From NCBI GenBank assembly GCA_905234575.1, contig CAJOIG010000026.1:1-12228 (forward strand): DNA of 12,228 nucleotides. Reading direction: 5' to 3'. Positions 1-12,228 of the stretch are shown piece after piece. A program made the position numbers and the translations under genes. Under the pieces are notes generated by a model. That model searched no databases. It had not been told where the DNA came from and saw nothing but the letters and a program-made list of their open reading frames with translations. The DNA comes from an uncultured Oscillospiraceae bacterium. GTDB taxonomy: Bacteria > Bacillota > Clostridia > Oscillospirales > Oscillospiraceae. Within the stretch, counting starts at the first letter, position 1; the number at the start of each line of letters is the position of its first letter.

Positions 1-48
1 CCTCCCGTATATCCAGGATGTAGGAAATCGGCATGGAAAAGCGAAAAA

Positions 49-64
49 TTCCGCGCTCGTGGAA
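49..64. promoter_or_regulatory. Imperfect palindrome, candidate XRE operator
   Basis: TTCCGCGCTCGTGGAA forms two 7-bp arms (TTCCGCG and CGTGGAA) around a 2-bp centre, with six of seven positions complementary. It covers the place where the -35 element of the downstream regulator gene would lie, about 10 bp before its -10 box. XRE repressors commonly autoregulate by binding such sites. That this is an operator is inferred from position and symmetry only. Confidence 0.35.
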
Positions 65-70
65 ATGATG

Positions 71-79
71 TGATATAAT
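71..79 (+). promoter_or_regulatory. Extended -10 promoter of the XRE regulator gene
   Basis: TGATATAAT is a consensus TATAAT -10 box (74-79) preceded by the extended TGn motif at 71-73. No good -35 hexamer lies at the right distance, which is tolerated in extended -10 promoters. The predicted start near 86 leaves a leader of about 33 nt before the ATG at 119. Confidence 0.6.
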
Positions 80-118
80 ACCGAAGAAAGATGTTTTCCG
101 GCGAAGGAGAGAGCGAAA

Positions 119-928
119 ATGTATGTAAAACTGTCCATTTCAGAACGATTGAAGGACTTGCGCGTGGAGCGTCATTTGACCCTGGAAGAGCTGGCCGAGG
201 CCACTGGCCTTTCCAAATCCGCCCTTGGCAGCTATGAGGCCGACGACTACAAGGACATCAGCCCGTTCAGCATCGTGACGCTGGCGGAGTATTACGGTGT
301 GTCCACGGATTATCTGCTGGGAGTCTCGGAAATGAAAAATCACCCAGACACAGACTTGGCTGGTCTGCATCTGAGTGATGAAATGCTGAAGCTATTGGCA
401 AGCGGGAAGATCAACAACCGCCTGCTGTGTGAGATCGCTACACATCAGGATTTTCAGCGCCTGATGGTGGACACGGAGATCTGTGTGGATCGGATTGCAG
501 CAATGCGGGTTCATGATATGAACGTCGTCCTTGCGGAAGCACGGAAAACCGTCATGGAAAAGCACAACCCCGGCGAGAATGATCTGTACATGCGGACTTT
601 GGAGCTGGCGCAGATCGATGAGGACGAGTATTTCAGCCAGGTCGTCCATGACGATCTGGACAAGATCATCGCGGATATCCGGGAAACCCACAAGAAGGAT
701 ACGACGACAGCGGATGTGGTCAATCCCTCCGACACCGCGCGGCAGGAGCTGGAAGCAGCCATGAGTTACGAGGGCAGCGCAGAGGAACGCCAGGCCCGCC
801 TGTTCTGCAAACAGCTCGGCATCAATTACGACAAGCTAACGAAGGAAGAGTTCGCCAGTCTGATCAATATTCTGAAAAAATCTTCTCTGCTCAAAACCCA
901 ACCGAACAAGCGCGGGAAAAGAAGGTAG
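119..928 (+). CDS. XRE-family helix-turn-helix transcriptional regulator
   Basis: This is a 269-residue protein with an N-terminal Cro/C1-type HTH domain at about residues 7-70. Helices 2 and 3 (turn and recognition helix) lie in the stretch from T21 to E40 (ELAEATGLSKSALGSYE), and the domain ends in the typical YYGVSTDYLLG segment. The remaining 200 or so residues are hydrophilic and mostly helical-looking, rich in acidic and basic residues, with a basic KRGKRR end. I recognise no second domain there. The ATG start has an AAGGAG ribosome binding site at 104-109, 9 nt upstream. Regulators of this size with an HTH plus long uncharacterised tail are frequent on integrative and conjugative elements of Clostridia, so a role in controlling a mobile element is plausible but inferred. 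Base composition is intermediate between the AT-rich segment downstream and the GC-rich rpoBC region. It converges with the radical SAM gene. DNA-binding function is well supported; targets are unknown. Confidence 0.88.
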   Translation: MYVKLSISERLKDLRVERHLTLEELAEATGLSKSALGSYEADDYKDISPFSIVTLAEYYGVSTDYLLGVSEMKNHPDTDLAGLHLSDEMLKLLASGKINNRLLCEIATHQDFQRLMVDTEICVDRIAAMRVHDMNVVLAEARKTVMEKHNPGENDLYMRTLELAQIDEDEYFSQVVHDDLDKIIADIRETHKKDTTTADVVNPSDTARQELEAAMSYEGSAEERQARLFCKQLGINYDKLTKEEFASLINILKKSSLLKTQPNKRGKRR

Positions 929-1061
929 TAACAAGTCCAGTATCCCAATTTAGAGTTGCTTTTCAATTGAACCATTTGACACTGATTATTTCTCTTGCAA
1001 ATGAAAGTATTCCAACATTTATTTGAGGCTTACCGAATGAAGTTTATGTAAGATGTGAGGG
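929..1061. other. Convergent intergenic region, no gene seen
   Basis: This AT-rich gap separates the convergent XRE and radical SAM genes. It contains a 10-bp palindrome (TTCAATTGAA, 962-971) and one copy of a 13-bp direct repeat (1022-1034). I see no convincing intrinsic terminator for either gene: no GC-rich stem followed by a T-run. The composition falls sharply here, which suggests the left boundary of an acquired segment. Confidence 0.6.
1022..1034. repeat. 13-bp direct repeat, left copy
   Basis: TTTGAGGCTTACC occurs exactly here and at 3042-3054, just upstream of the tRNA-Leu 5' end. The two copies bracket the AT-rich operon and the tRNA gene. Slightly further left, TATTCCAACA (1008-1017) resembles TATTCCAGCA in the first part of the tRNA gene (3018-3027). 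This may be a decayed copy of the tRNA 5' region, but a 13-bp match alone could be chance. Confidence 0.4.
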
Positions 1062-1850
1062 TCATTCTACATGCTTTTCTAATAGATAGTTTATTGCTGG
1101 CATACTATGTTCAAAAAACGGGATATTAAGTAATCTACATTTTTCTTTTATCCTCGACAATTCAGTGCATACTTTAACAAATCTAATTTCACAATCAATC
1201 GCGCCGAGTAAGTATTCTTGATTATCATCATATAAAAAATCATCTTCTTTCATGCCTAGTTGCTGAAGTATTCTGTTGTTAATGCCCAACCCGCTTGCTA
1301 CCACACATGAAATGCTTTCCTGTGTTTTTTCTATTACTCTTATACATTCCGAAACGGGGATAATACTGTTAGGAAAGATCGGGCGTAGCATAAGTATCGG
1401 TTCAAATCCCCTATCTCCTAGAGCTTTGATAAACTCCATACGTTGATCGGGCGACGGCACTTTGGCCGTATCTTCACTTACTCCTATTGACTCAATAGCG
1501 TTTAGTGAAATAGCAATGAACAACTTTTTATTCTGCCTATCTAAAGCTCTTTTAAGATTATCTAATTCGATTAGCTGCTCAGCATTAAAGACATTGCGTG
1601 TTATTATGAATAAGTTGCTCTTATACCTATCGAATAGTTTTTTACAAAGCTGAAGTCCACGCTGCGGATCATAGAAATTATCATTCTTCTGTGAAACATA
1701 TATTATGTCAAAGCAGTTTCCATCGAGACTATCGACTATTTCGTCTGTTGATCTCTCCTTTTCACGTTTTATTCCATAAGAAAAACAATGCTTACATTGA
1801 AACGGACAGTAATTGTCAAATGAAACAAAGACCCTCTTATTTATTGTCAT
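1062..1850 (-). CDS. Small radical SAM enzyme of unknown substrate
   Basis: The 262-residue protein carries the radical SAM signature CX3CX2C at C15, C19 and C22 (YCPFQCKHCF). These cysteines would bind the [4Fe-4S] cluster that cleaves S-adenosylmethionine. Further on, an ISLNAIESIG segment is followed by PSPDQRMEFIKALGDRGFEPILMLRPIFPN. This matches the layout seen in spore-photoproduct-lyase-like and Rv2578c-like radical SAM proteins (proline-rich loop, R, helix, hydrophobic strand ending in P-I-x-P). The remaining cysteines are scattered, so there is no SPASM or second-cluster domain, and the protein is near the minimum length for a partial TIM barrel. The ATG overlaps the stop codon of the upstream gene (ATGA, 1847-1850). 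Its ribosome binding site AAGGAG lies inside that gene (1859-1864, 8 nt spacing), so translation is probably coupled. The gene is markedly AT-rich. Radical SAM membership is firm; reaction and substrate are unknown. DNA repair, nucleotide modification and peptide modification are all possible. Confidence 0.85.
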   Translation of the reverse strand: MTINKRVFVSFDNYCPFQCKHCFSYGIKREKERSTDEIVDSLDGNCFDIIYVSQKNDNFYDPQRGLQLCKKLFDRYKSNLFIITRNVFNAEQLIELDNLKRALDRQNKKLFIAISLNAIESIGVSEDTAKVPSPDQRMEFIKALGDRGFEPILMLRPIFPNSIIPVSECIRVIEKTQESISCVVASGLGINNRILQQLGMKEDDFLYDDNQEYLLGAIDCEIRFVKVCTELSRIKEKCRLLNIPFFEHSMPAINYLLEKHVE

Positions 1851-2662
1851 TTTTTTGTCTCCTTACTATTAAAAAAAGTTCGAACTAAACTGCGAGCCGT
1901 ACGAAGGCTCTCCTCAAATACCTTTATATTATTACTCTCCTTCAGTGCTTTGGCACTTACATCGTCCGTTTCAGTTTCTTTCTGATAAAGTGTTTTTGAA
2001 CCGACTGCGAGATCAAATGTAAGACCACCTACCTGTTTCCCACTGACAGAGATCGGAATTGCTATCATTATATCTCTTGTAGTCTCTTTATTGGATAAAA
2101 ACATTAATTCTTTATCGTCTCTCTGATAATAATACTTATCATTATTTTCGGATACCGTAATTTGATATATGCTCCCTCGGTCGAATTTATATAGCATTGC
2201 ATTCTGAAAGTCATATAACACAGGAAGGTTGAGCTGATTTGCAACACCTAAAACTCCATAGTTCAGCGGACGATATGGACTAACTCTCATAGGATTACCG
2301 CCTACAGATGTAACAGTTTTTCTAATCCGTTCTTTAAACTTACAAAGATTATCATCATGGATTTTCCAGCATCGGCCTCTATACTCTACGAATATCACTT
2401 GAGAACTTGCAGGCAAGCTTTCATCATATCTTAGTTTTAATAATGCCCTTAACCCTTGTTCCATCACCCCTTTTGATATTTCGATTTTGTTCTCATCATA
2501 ATAGTGTCGAGTTGCAGATCTTACAGTAAAATATGTCACAATCGCCGTTATCAGCCAGTCAAAAAAATGAGAAGTCAGATAATCCTTAAACATCGAAAAG
2601 TAATTATAGATTATTGTGCCCTGTTCTGTTGCTTCTACAGCTTCAGTAAGAAACAAATCCAC
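1847..2662 (-). CDS. Membrane-anchored GAF-like sensor protein
   Basis: This is a 271-residue protein. The N-terminal region contains one hydrophobic stretch, about residues 33-50 (FFDWLITAIVTYFTV), that should form a single membrane anchor. The rest is soluble and probably cytoplasmic. From about residue 110 to 225 the pattern resembles a GAF domain, ending with DIMIAIPISVSGKQVGGLTFDLAVG, the typical paired strands closing a GAF fold. No kinase, cyclase or GGDEF motif follows, only a charged helix. The start is GTG at 2660-2662, chosen because GAGGAGG lies 6 nt upstream; an overlapping ATG one base upstream is out of frame. It is the first gene of a two-gene operon with the radical SAM enzyme, joined by an ATGA overlap, so it may sense a ligand and act with or localise the enzyme. 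The GAF assignment is by eye and moderately sure; a related small-molecule-binding fold is possible. Confidence 0.65.
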   Translation of the reverse strand: MDLFLTEAVEATEQGTIIYNYFSMFKDYLTSHFFDWLITAIVTYFTVRSATRHYYDENKIEISKGVMEQGLRALLKLRYDESLPASSQVIFVEYRGRCWKIHDDNLCKFKERIRKTVTSVGGNPMRVSPYRPLNYGVLGVANQLNLPVLYDFQNAMLYKFDRGSIYQITVSENNDKYYYQRDDKELMFLSNKETTRDIMIAIPISVSGKQVGGLTFDLAVGSKTLYQKETETDDVSAKALKESNNIKVFEESLRTARSLVRTFFNSKETKK

Positions 2663-2710
2663 ATTGATCCTCCTCTATAATGGACACTCTATCCGTTTGG
2701 TTTTAAAGTT

Positions 2711-2735
2711 TGATTAATGATGATTGATTAATGAT
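2711..2735. repeat. Tandem 11-bp repeat at the operon start site
   Basis: TGATTAATGAT occurs twice (2711-2721 and 2725-2735) separated by GAT, giving a 14-bp period. The pair lies directly downstream of the -10 box of the GAF/radical SAM operon and covers the expected transcription start. Each unit contains the small palindrome ATTAAT. The position suits a repressor operator, which is inferred. Confidence 0.6.
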
Positions 2736-2736
2736 T

Positions 2737-2765
2737 ATTATAATATACGAGCTAATATATTTCAA
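2737..2765 (-). promoter_or_regulatory. Promoter of the GAF/radical SAM operon
   Basis: On the minus strand there is TTGAAA (2760-2765), a 17-bp spacer, and a perfect TATAAT (2737-2742). This fits a housekeeping sigma-A promoter. The predicted start is near 2730, giving a leader of roughly 68 nt to the GTG start at 2662. Confidence 0.75.
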
Positions 2766-2893
2766 TTGTAAAACTAGAAAATGAATTGTTTAGGGAGTAG
2801 TTCAAATCATTTTTTTGCTTTTCTCGGCCCTCTTGGTTTGGATTCTGGACGGCAGAGTGCACCATTGGAGAAATACTGATTCCTGTAGAAAAC

Positions 2894-2942
2894 ACAAAAT
2901 CCGAACCCGTCTCCCATAGGGAAGATCTGGTTCGGATTTTGT
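2894..2942 (-). terminator. Intrinsic terminator of the tRNA-Leu gene
   Basis: A perfect 14-bp inverted repeat (2894-2907 with 2929-2942; core AAAATCCGAACC) encloses a 21-nt loop. The loop has a possible inner TCCC/GGGA stem. On the minus strand the stem ends in TTTT and is followed by a T-rich tract (TGTGTTTTC). It begins 5 nt after the tRNA CCA end, so it most likely ends the tRNA transcript. The A-rich opposite flank could also let it work weakly on the plus strand. Confidence 0.8.
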
Positions 2943-2947
2943 TGGTT

Positions 2948-3034
2948 TGGTGCGGGGAATGGGACTTGAACCCACACGTCCTATCGAACACAGGCACCTC
3001 AAGCCTGCCTGTCTGCCTATTCCAGCACCCCCGC
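2948..3034 (-). tRNA. tRNA-Leu (anticodon GAG)
   Basis: The 87-nt gene folds as a class II tRNA. The acceptor stem GCGGGGG pairs with TCCCCGC (one G-U). The anticodon stem CAGGC/GCCTG encloses the loop TTGAGGT with anticodon GAG, which reads CUC and CUU. A long variable arm (GTTC/GGAC with a GATA loop) and the T arm (GTGGG/CCCAT around TTCAAGT) follow. The discriminator is A and the CCA end is encoded at 2948-2950. The long variable arm and anticodon identify leucine. It has its own promoter (3056-3083) and terminator (2894-2942), and its 3' end faces the AT-rich segment, a common arrangement for islands inserted at tRNA genes. Confidence 0.96.
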
Positions 3035-3041
3035 ACGGGGT

Positions 3042-3054
3042 TTTGAGGCTTACC
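3042..3054. repeat. 13-bp direct repeat, right copy
   Basis: This exact copy of TTTGAGGCTTACC lies between the tRNA-Leu 5' end (3034) and its -10 box (3056). It is the partner of the copy at 1022-1034. As part of the tRNA leader it is probably the resident copy, with the left one derived, if the relationship is real. Confidence 0.4.
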
Positions 3055-3055
3055 T

Positions 3056-3083
3056 ATTATAGCAAATCCTCGTCATTTGTCAA
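3056..3083 (-). promoter_or_regulatory. Consensus promoter of tRNA-Leu inside the glycosyltransferase gene
   Basis: On the minus strand, a perfect TTGACA (3078-3083), a 16-bp spacer and a perfect TATAAT (3056-3061) place the start near 3049, about 15 nt before the tRNA. The whole promoter overlaps the last codons of the glycosyltransferase gene: its TAA stop (3057-3059) is part of the -10 box, and the residues LTNDEDLL are encoded by promoter bases. Confidence 0.88.
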
Positions 3084-4319
3084 TACATTTTTTTCGGGCT
3101 CATCGAAAAAAGGGGAAGGCCGCCGGAGACAGCGGGCGGTACAGCCCAGAAACGCCAGCAGCGCGCACAGCATGGCGAAGCCGCCCCAGCGCATCGGCAG
3201 AAGGAAGCGCATCCGCAGATAGGCGTGATACCCGAGGAAGGAGCCGAAGCTCACGAGCGCCGCCGGCAGCGCCATGACGGGCATGGTGACGGCGAGGGCA
3301 AAGCTCAGAACGTCCGCCAGGAAAAAGTAACGGTCGTGCATGTGGGGGAGGAGGTACGGCACGCCGAGGCAGAGCACGAGAGCCGCGGCGAAGATCGCCC
3401 GGTTCCCGGCGTCCTCCCGGCGGATCAGGAACCAGACATACATCGCCCCGCAGAGCCCGAAGGCCAGGACCACCCCGATGACGGAGGCGGCGTGCGTCGG
3501 AAGCGAAGTGAAGTCGATCAGCGCGTACAGGGAGGAGGAGTTGTAGTTCAGCCCGTCCCCGATGGTGCTCGTGTTGTTGTAATACAGCGTTAAGAGCTCC
3601 CAGAAATCCCGGCCGGCGAACACCGCGGGCAGGATCGTCAGGATGTACACGGCAGGGAAGACGAAGAAATGCCGCAGCTTCATCCGCCGGGTGAGCAGGA
3701 GGATGGGATAGATCGGCAGCAGGAAAATGCCCTGGAGCTTGAAGGACACGCTGACCGCGGCCATGGCGACGCTCCAGCCGGGGCGGTCCGTCAGCGCGAG
3801 ATACAGCGCGAGGATCGCAAAGCTCGTGTAGATGACGTCGCACTGGCCCCAGAAGGCGCCGTTCAGATAGACCGTCGGCAGCCACAGCACGCCGAGGAAC
3901 GCCCCGAGACGCCGGGCGGGGCTGTCCGTGAATACGCTCACGAGCTTCATGGTGAAATAGGCCGCGAGGACGTCAAAGAAGATGGAGACGAGCTTGATAA
4001 GCAAAAGCTCCGGGATGTCGCTCAGCGTGATGAGCGCGAGGAAGTACAGATACGGTACATTATAATTGCAGCTCCAGATGGCTTTCCCCAGTCCGCGCCA
4101 GGCGCCGTTTTCCCGCAGGGCAGCGAGCCAGACGCGGAGCCAGTCCTGATAATCGAGAGTCTCATAGGTCAGGCAGCAGTACCGCAGTACGAACGCAAGC
4201 GCCGCAAAACCGATGGCGGCGGCCCGGCGGGCGGGGGTGTCCAGGAGCCCCTCCCGCCAGAGCAGGGCCAGCGCGAACAGGAGCTCGATATACAGCAGTA
4301 TGGCGGCGCGATAATCCAT
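3057..4319 (-). CDS. Gpi18-like multi-pass membrane glycosyltransferase
   Basis: The 420-residue protein has about nine or ten hydrophobic segments and the arrangement of GT-C fold sugar transferases, closest to the bacterial Gpi18/PIG-M-related mannosyltransferase group (COG5542-like). The first extracytoplasmic loop after the first membrane segments carries acidic residues in YETLDYQDW (D56, D59), where GT-C enzymes place the catalytic acid. WGQCD (157-161), SFKLQGIFLLP, and PHMHDRYFF (H326, H328, D329) are further family-typical motifs. It probably transfers a sugar from a polyprenyl-phosphate donor onto an envelope glycan or lipid; donor and acceptor cannot be told from sequence. The ATG at 4317-4319 has GGGGAG about 6-7 nt upstream. 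It is divergent from rpoB, and its last codons contain the tRNA-Leu promoter. Codon use is GC-rich like rpoBC, so it looks native. The short acidic C-terminus (DEPEKNVLTNDEDLL) is cytoplasmic-looking and dictated partly by the promoter. Confidence 0.82.
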   Translation of the reverse strand: MDYRAAILLYIELLFALALLWREGLLDTPARRAAAIGFAALAFVLRYCCLTYETLDYQDWLRVWLAALRENGAWRGLGKAIWSCNYNVPYLYFLALITLSDIPELLLIKLVSIFFDVLAAYFTMKLVSVFTDSPARRLGAFLGVLWLPTVYLNGAFWGQCDVIYTSFAILALYLALTDRPGWSVAMAAVSVSFKLQGIFLLPIYPILLLTRRMKLRHFFVFPAVYILTILPAVFAGRDFWELLTLYYNNTSTIGDGLNYNSSSLYALIDFTSLPTHAASVIGVVLAFGLCGAMYVWFLIRREDAGNRAIFAAALVLCLGVPYLLPHMHDRYFFLADVLSFALAVTMPVMALPAALVSFGSFLGYHAYLRMRFLLPMRWGGFAMLCALLAFLGCTARCLRRPSPFFDEPEKNVLTNDEDLL

Positions 4320-4336
4320 GGCGTTCTCCCCGAACG

Positions 4337-4367
4337 AAAAAAACGCGGCGGTGACCGGACCGCCGCG
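4337..4367 (-). terminator. Intrinsic terminator in the glycosyltransferase leader
   Basis: A perfect 9-bp GC stem (4344-4352 with 4359-4367, CGCGGCGGT/ACCGCCGCG) has a 6-nt loop. On the minus strand it is followed by seven T (4337-4343), a textbook intrinsic terminator. It ends only 17 bp before the glycosyltransferase ATG, leaving no room for a promoter in between. It must therefore act as an attenuator in that gene's leader or end a separate short minus-strand RNA. On the plus strand it is followed by A, so it should not stop rpoB. Confidence 0.85.
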
Positions 4368-4386
4368 AAAAAGTCAAAGAAATGGG

Positions 4387-4416
4387 TTGACAAGCTATGC
4401 AAAAAAATGCTAAGAT
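4387..4416 (+). promoter_or_regulatory. Promoter of rpoBC
   Basis: A perfect TTGACA (4387-4392), an 18-bp spacer and TAAGAT (4411-4416) preceded by an extended TGn motif (TG at 4408-4409) form a strong sigma-A promoter. The predicted start near 4423 gives a leader of about 143 nt before the rpoB ATG. A 7-bp direct repeat GCTATGC (4394-4400 and 4422-4428) flanks the -10 box. Confidence 0.8.
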
Positions 4417-4438
4417 AGTTTGCTATGCGATGAAATAT

Positions 4439-4456
4439 GGAGGAGCATACCCCTCC
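4439..4456. promoter_or_regulatory. Small hairpin shared by two overlapping leaders
   Basis: GGAGG (4439-4443) and CCTCC (4452-4456) enclose an 8-nt loop. The hairpin lies in the 40 bases where the predicted rpoB and glycosyltransferase leaders overlap, so both RNAs would fold it in complementary form. On the plus strand it would also hide an SD-like GGAGG that precedes no gene start. Confidence 0.4.
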
Positions 4457-4469
4457 GATTTCTGTCCTT

Positions 4470-4498
4470 ATTGTAACGATTTGCGGCGGAAAAATCAA
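4470..4498 (-). promoter_or_regulatory. Candidate minus-strand promoter facing rpoB promoter
   Basis: On the minus strand TTGATT (4493-4498), a 17-bp spacer and TACAAT (4470-4475) match sigma-A well. The predicted start is near 4463. The transcript would run leftward across the rpoB promoter, reach the terminator at 4337-4367, and on read-through enter the glycosyltransferase gene. It is the only good promoter I find upstream of that gene. Confidence 0.55.
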
Positions 4499-4545
4499 GA
4501 CAGCATCGATAATTTTTAACAACACACCCCAGCGTATCATTTGCC

Positions 4546-4552
4546 GAAGGAG
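4546..4552 (+). promoter_or_regulatory. Ribosome binding site of rpoB
   Basis: GAAGGAG ends 13 nt before the ATG at 4566, a wider gap than usual. A TTG at 4557 is in frame and 4 nt from the site, so a start three codons earlier cannot be excluded. The ATG is preferred because MPKDVYYGKTLRKSF is the expected N-terminus for RpoB in this lineage. Confidence 0.6.
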
Positions 4553-4565
4553 TGATTTGCAACCC

Positions 4566-12106
<7,541 letters not shown>

Positions 12107-12228
12107 AAACCAACCAAATCAAATCCTGCCTAGGCAGTTGTCCATAAGAAAGGTTTTTACCAAAAACATCACTTTTGGGCATCTGTCGATCCGGGGTTGG
12201 CTACAAGAACCGCACAGGACCAGCAAAC
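12107..12228. other. Intergenic region after rpoC, cut by window end
   Basis: No gene is supported here. There is a perfect 12-bp palindrome CTGCCTAGGCAG (12126-12137) and a weak CCAAAA/TTTTGG stem (about 12160-12178), but neither is followed by a proper T-run, so I cannot call a terminator. In many Firmicutes an L7Ae-like gene and rpsL follow rpoC; they would lie beyond the window. Confidence 0.5.

Noticed and set aside
1..34. Possible divergent gene start (MPISYILDIRE) running off the left edge
   Set aside because: Only 11 codons are visible and there is no ribosome binding site before the ATG, so it cannot be supported.
1062..1850. Prokaryotic viperin or a true spore photoproduct lyase
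   Set aside because: The cluster motif surroundings and length do not match viperins as I know them, and it is short for a spore photoproduct lyase; only a general SPL-like layout is seen.
2833..2950. TTGGTTTGG at 2833-2841 and 2942-2950 as integration repeats at the tRNA 3' end
   Set aside because: Nine bases of simple G/T sequence are easily chance, and no extended similarity to the tRNA T arm or acceptor stem is present at the left copy.
2752..3036. A 94-codon minus-strand open frame over the tRNA
   Set aside because: It translates the tRNA-Leu gene and its terminator, the common false protein from tRNA sequence.
3225..4418. Long plus-strand frames opposite the glycosyltransferase
   Set aside because: The translations are rich in R, G, E and P with no domain signs, while the minus-strand frame has clear membrane segments and GT-C motifs.
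4437..4565. N-terminal extension of RpoB from an upstream ATG
   Set aside because: It adds 43 residues unlike any RpoB N-terminus, lacks a ribosome binding site, and starts inside the leader hairpin region.

Overview
The window looks like chromosome from a GC-rich member of the Clostridia, most likely an Oscillospirales/Ruminococcaceae-type gut bacterium. The main evidence is the RpoB and RpoC sequences (low-GC Gram-positive architecture without the large proteobacterial insertions, and a long acidic RpoB tail), strong AGGAGG-type ribosome binding sites, a tRNA with an encoded CCA end, and a Gpi18-like membrane glycosyltransferase. The genus is inferred from memory of the families and was not searched.

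Layout. (1) Positions 1-928 hold an XRE-family helix-turn-helix regulator behind an extended -10 promoter with a palindrome over its -35 region. The regulator resembles those carried by integrative elements. (2) Positions about 935-2770 are strikingly AT-rich compared with everything to the right. They hold a two-gene minus-strand operon: a membrane-anchored GAF-like protein translated from GTG, coupled by an ATGA overlap to a small radical SAM enzyme. The operon has its own near-consensus promoter with a tandem 11-bp repeat at the start site. I do not recognise this gene pair; it is the best candidate for an undescribed system. (3) Positions 2894-3083 hold a tRNA-Leu(GAG) gene with its terminator and a consensus promoter. 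That promoter lies inside the end of the next gene. (4) Positions 3057-4319 encode a GT-C fold, Gpi18-like membrane glycosyltransferase on the minus strand. (5) Positions 4320-4565 form a compact regulatory region between the divergent glycosyltransferase and rpoB. The predicted promoters face each other, so their transcripts would overlap at their 5' ends, and the minus-strand leader contains a textbook intrinsic terminator. (6) Positions 4566-12106 are rpoB and rpoC, overlapping by ATGA, intact and highly codon-biased. (7) The last 122 bases hold no gene that I can support.

How it fits together: rpoBC and tRNA-Leu are housekeeping genes and the glycosyltransferase is probably cell-envelope related. 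The AT-rich operon, with the XRE regulator beyond it, looks like acquired DNA inserted beside the tRNA gene. A 13-bp direct repeat, with some further resemblance to the tRNA 5' end, brackets the AT-rich segment. No integrase is visible in the window.
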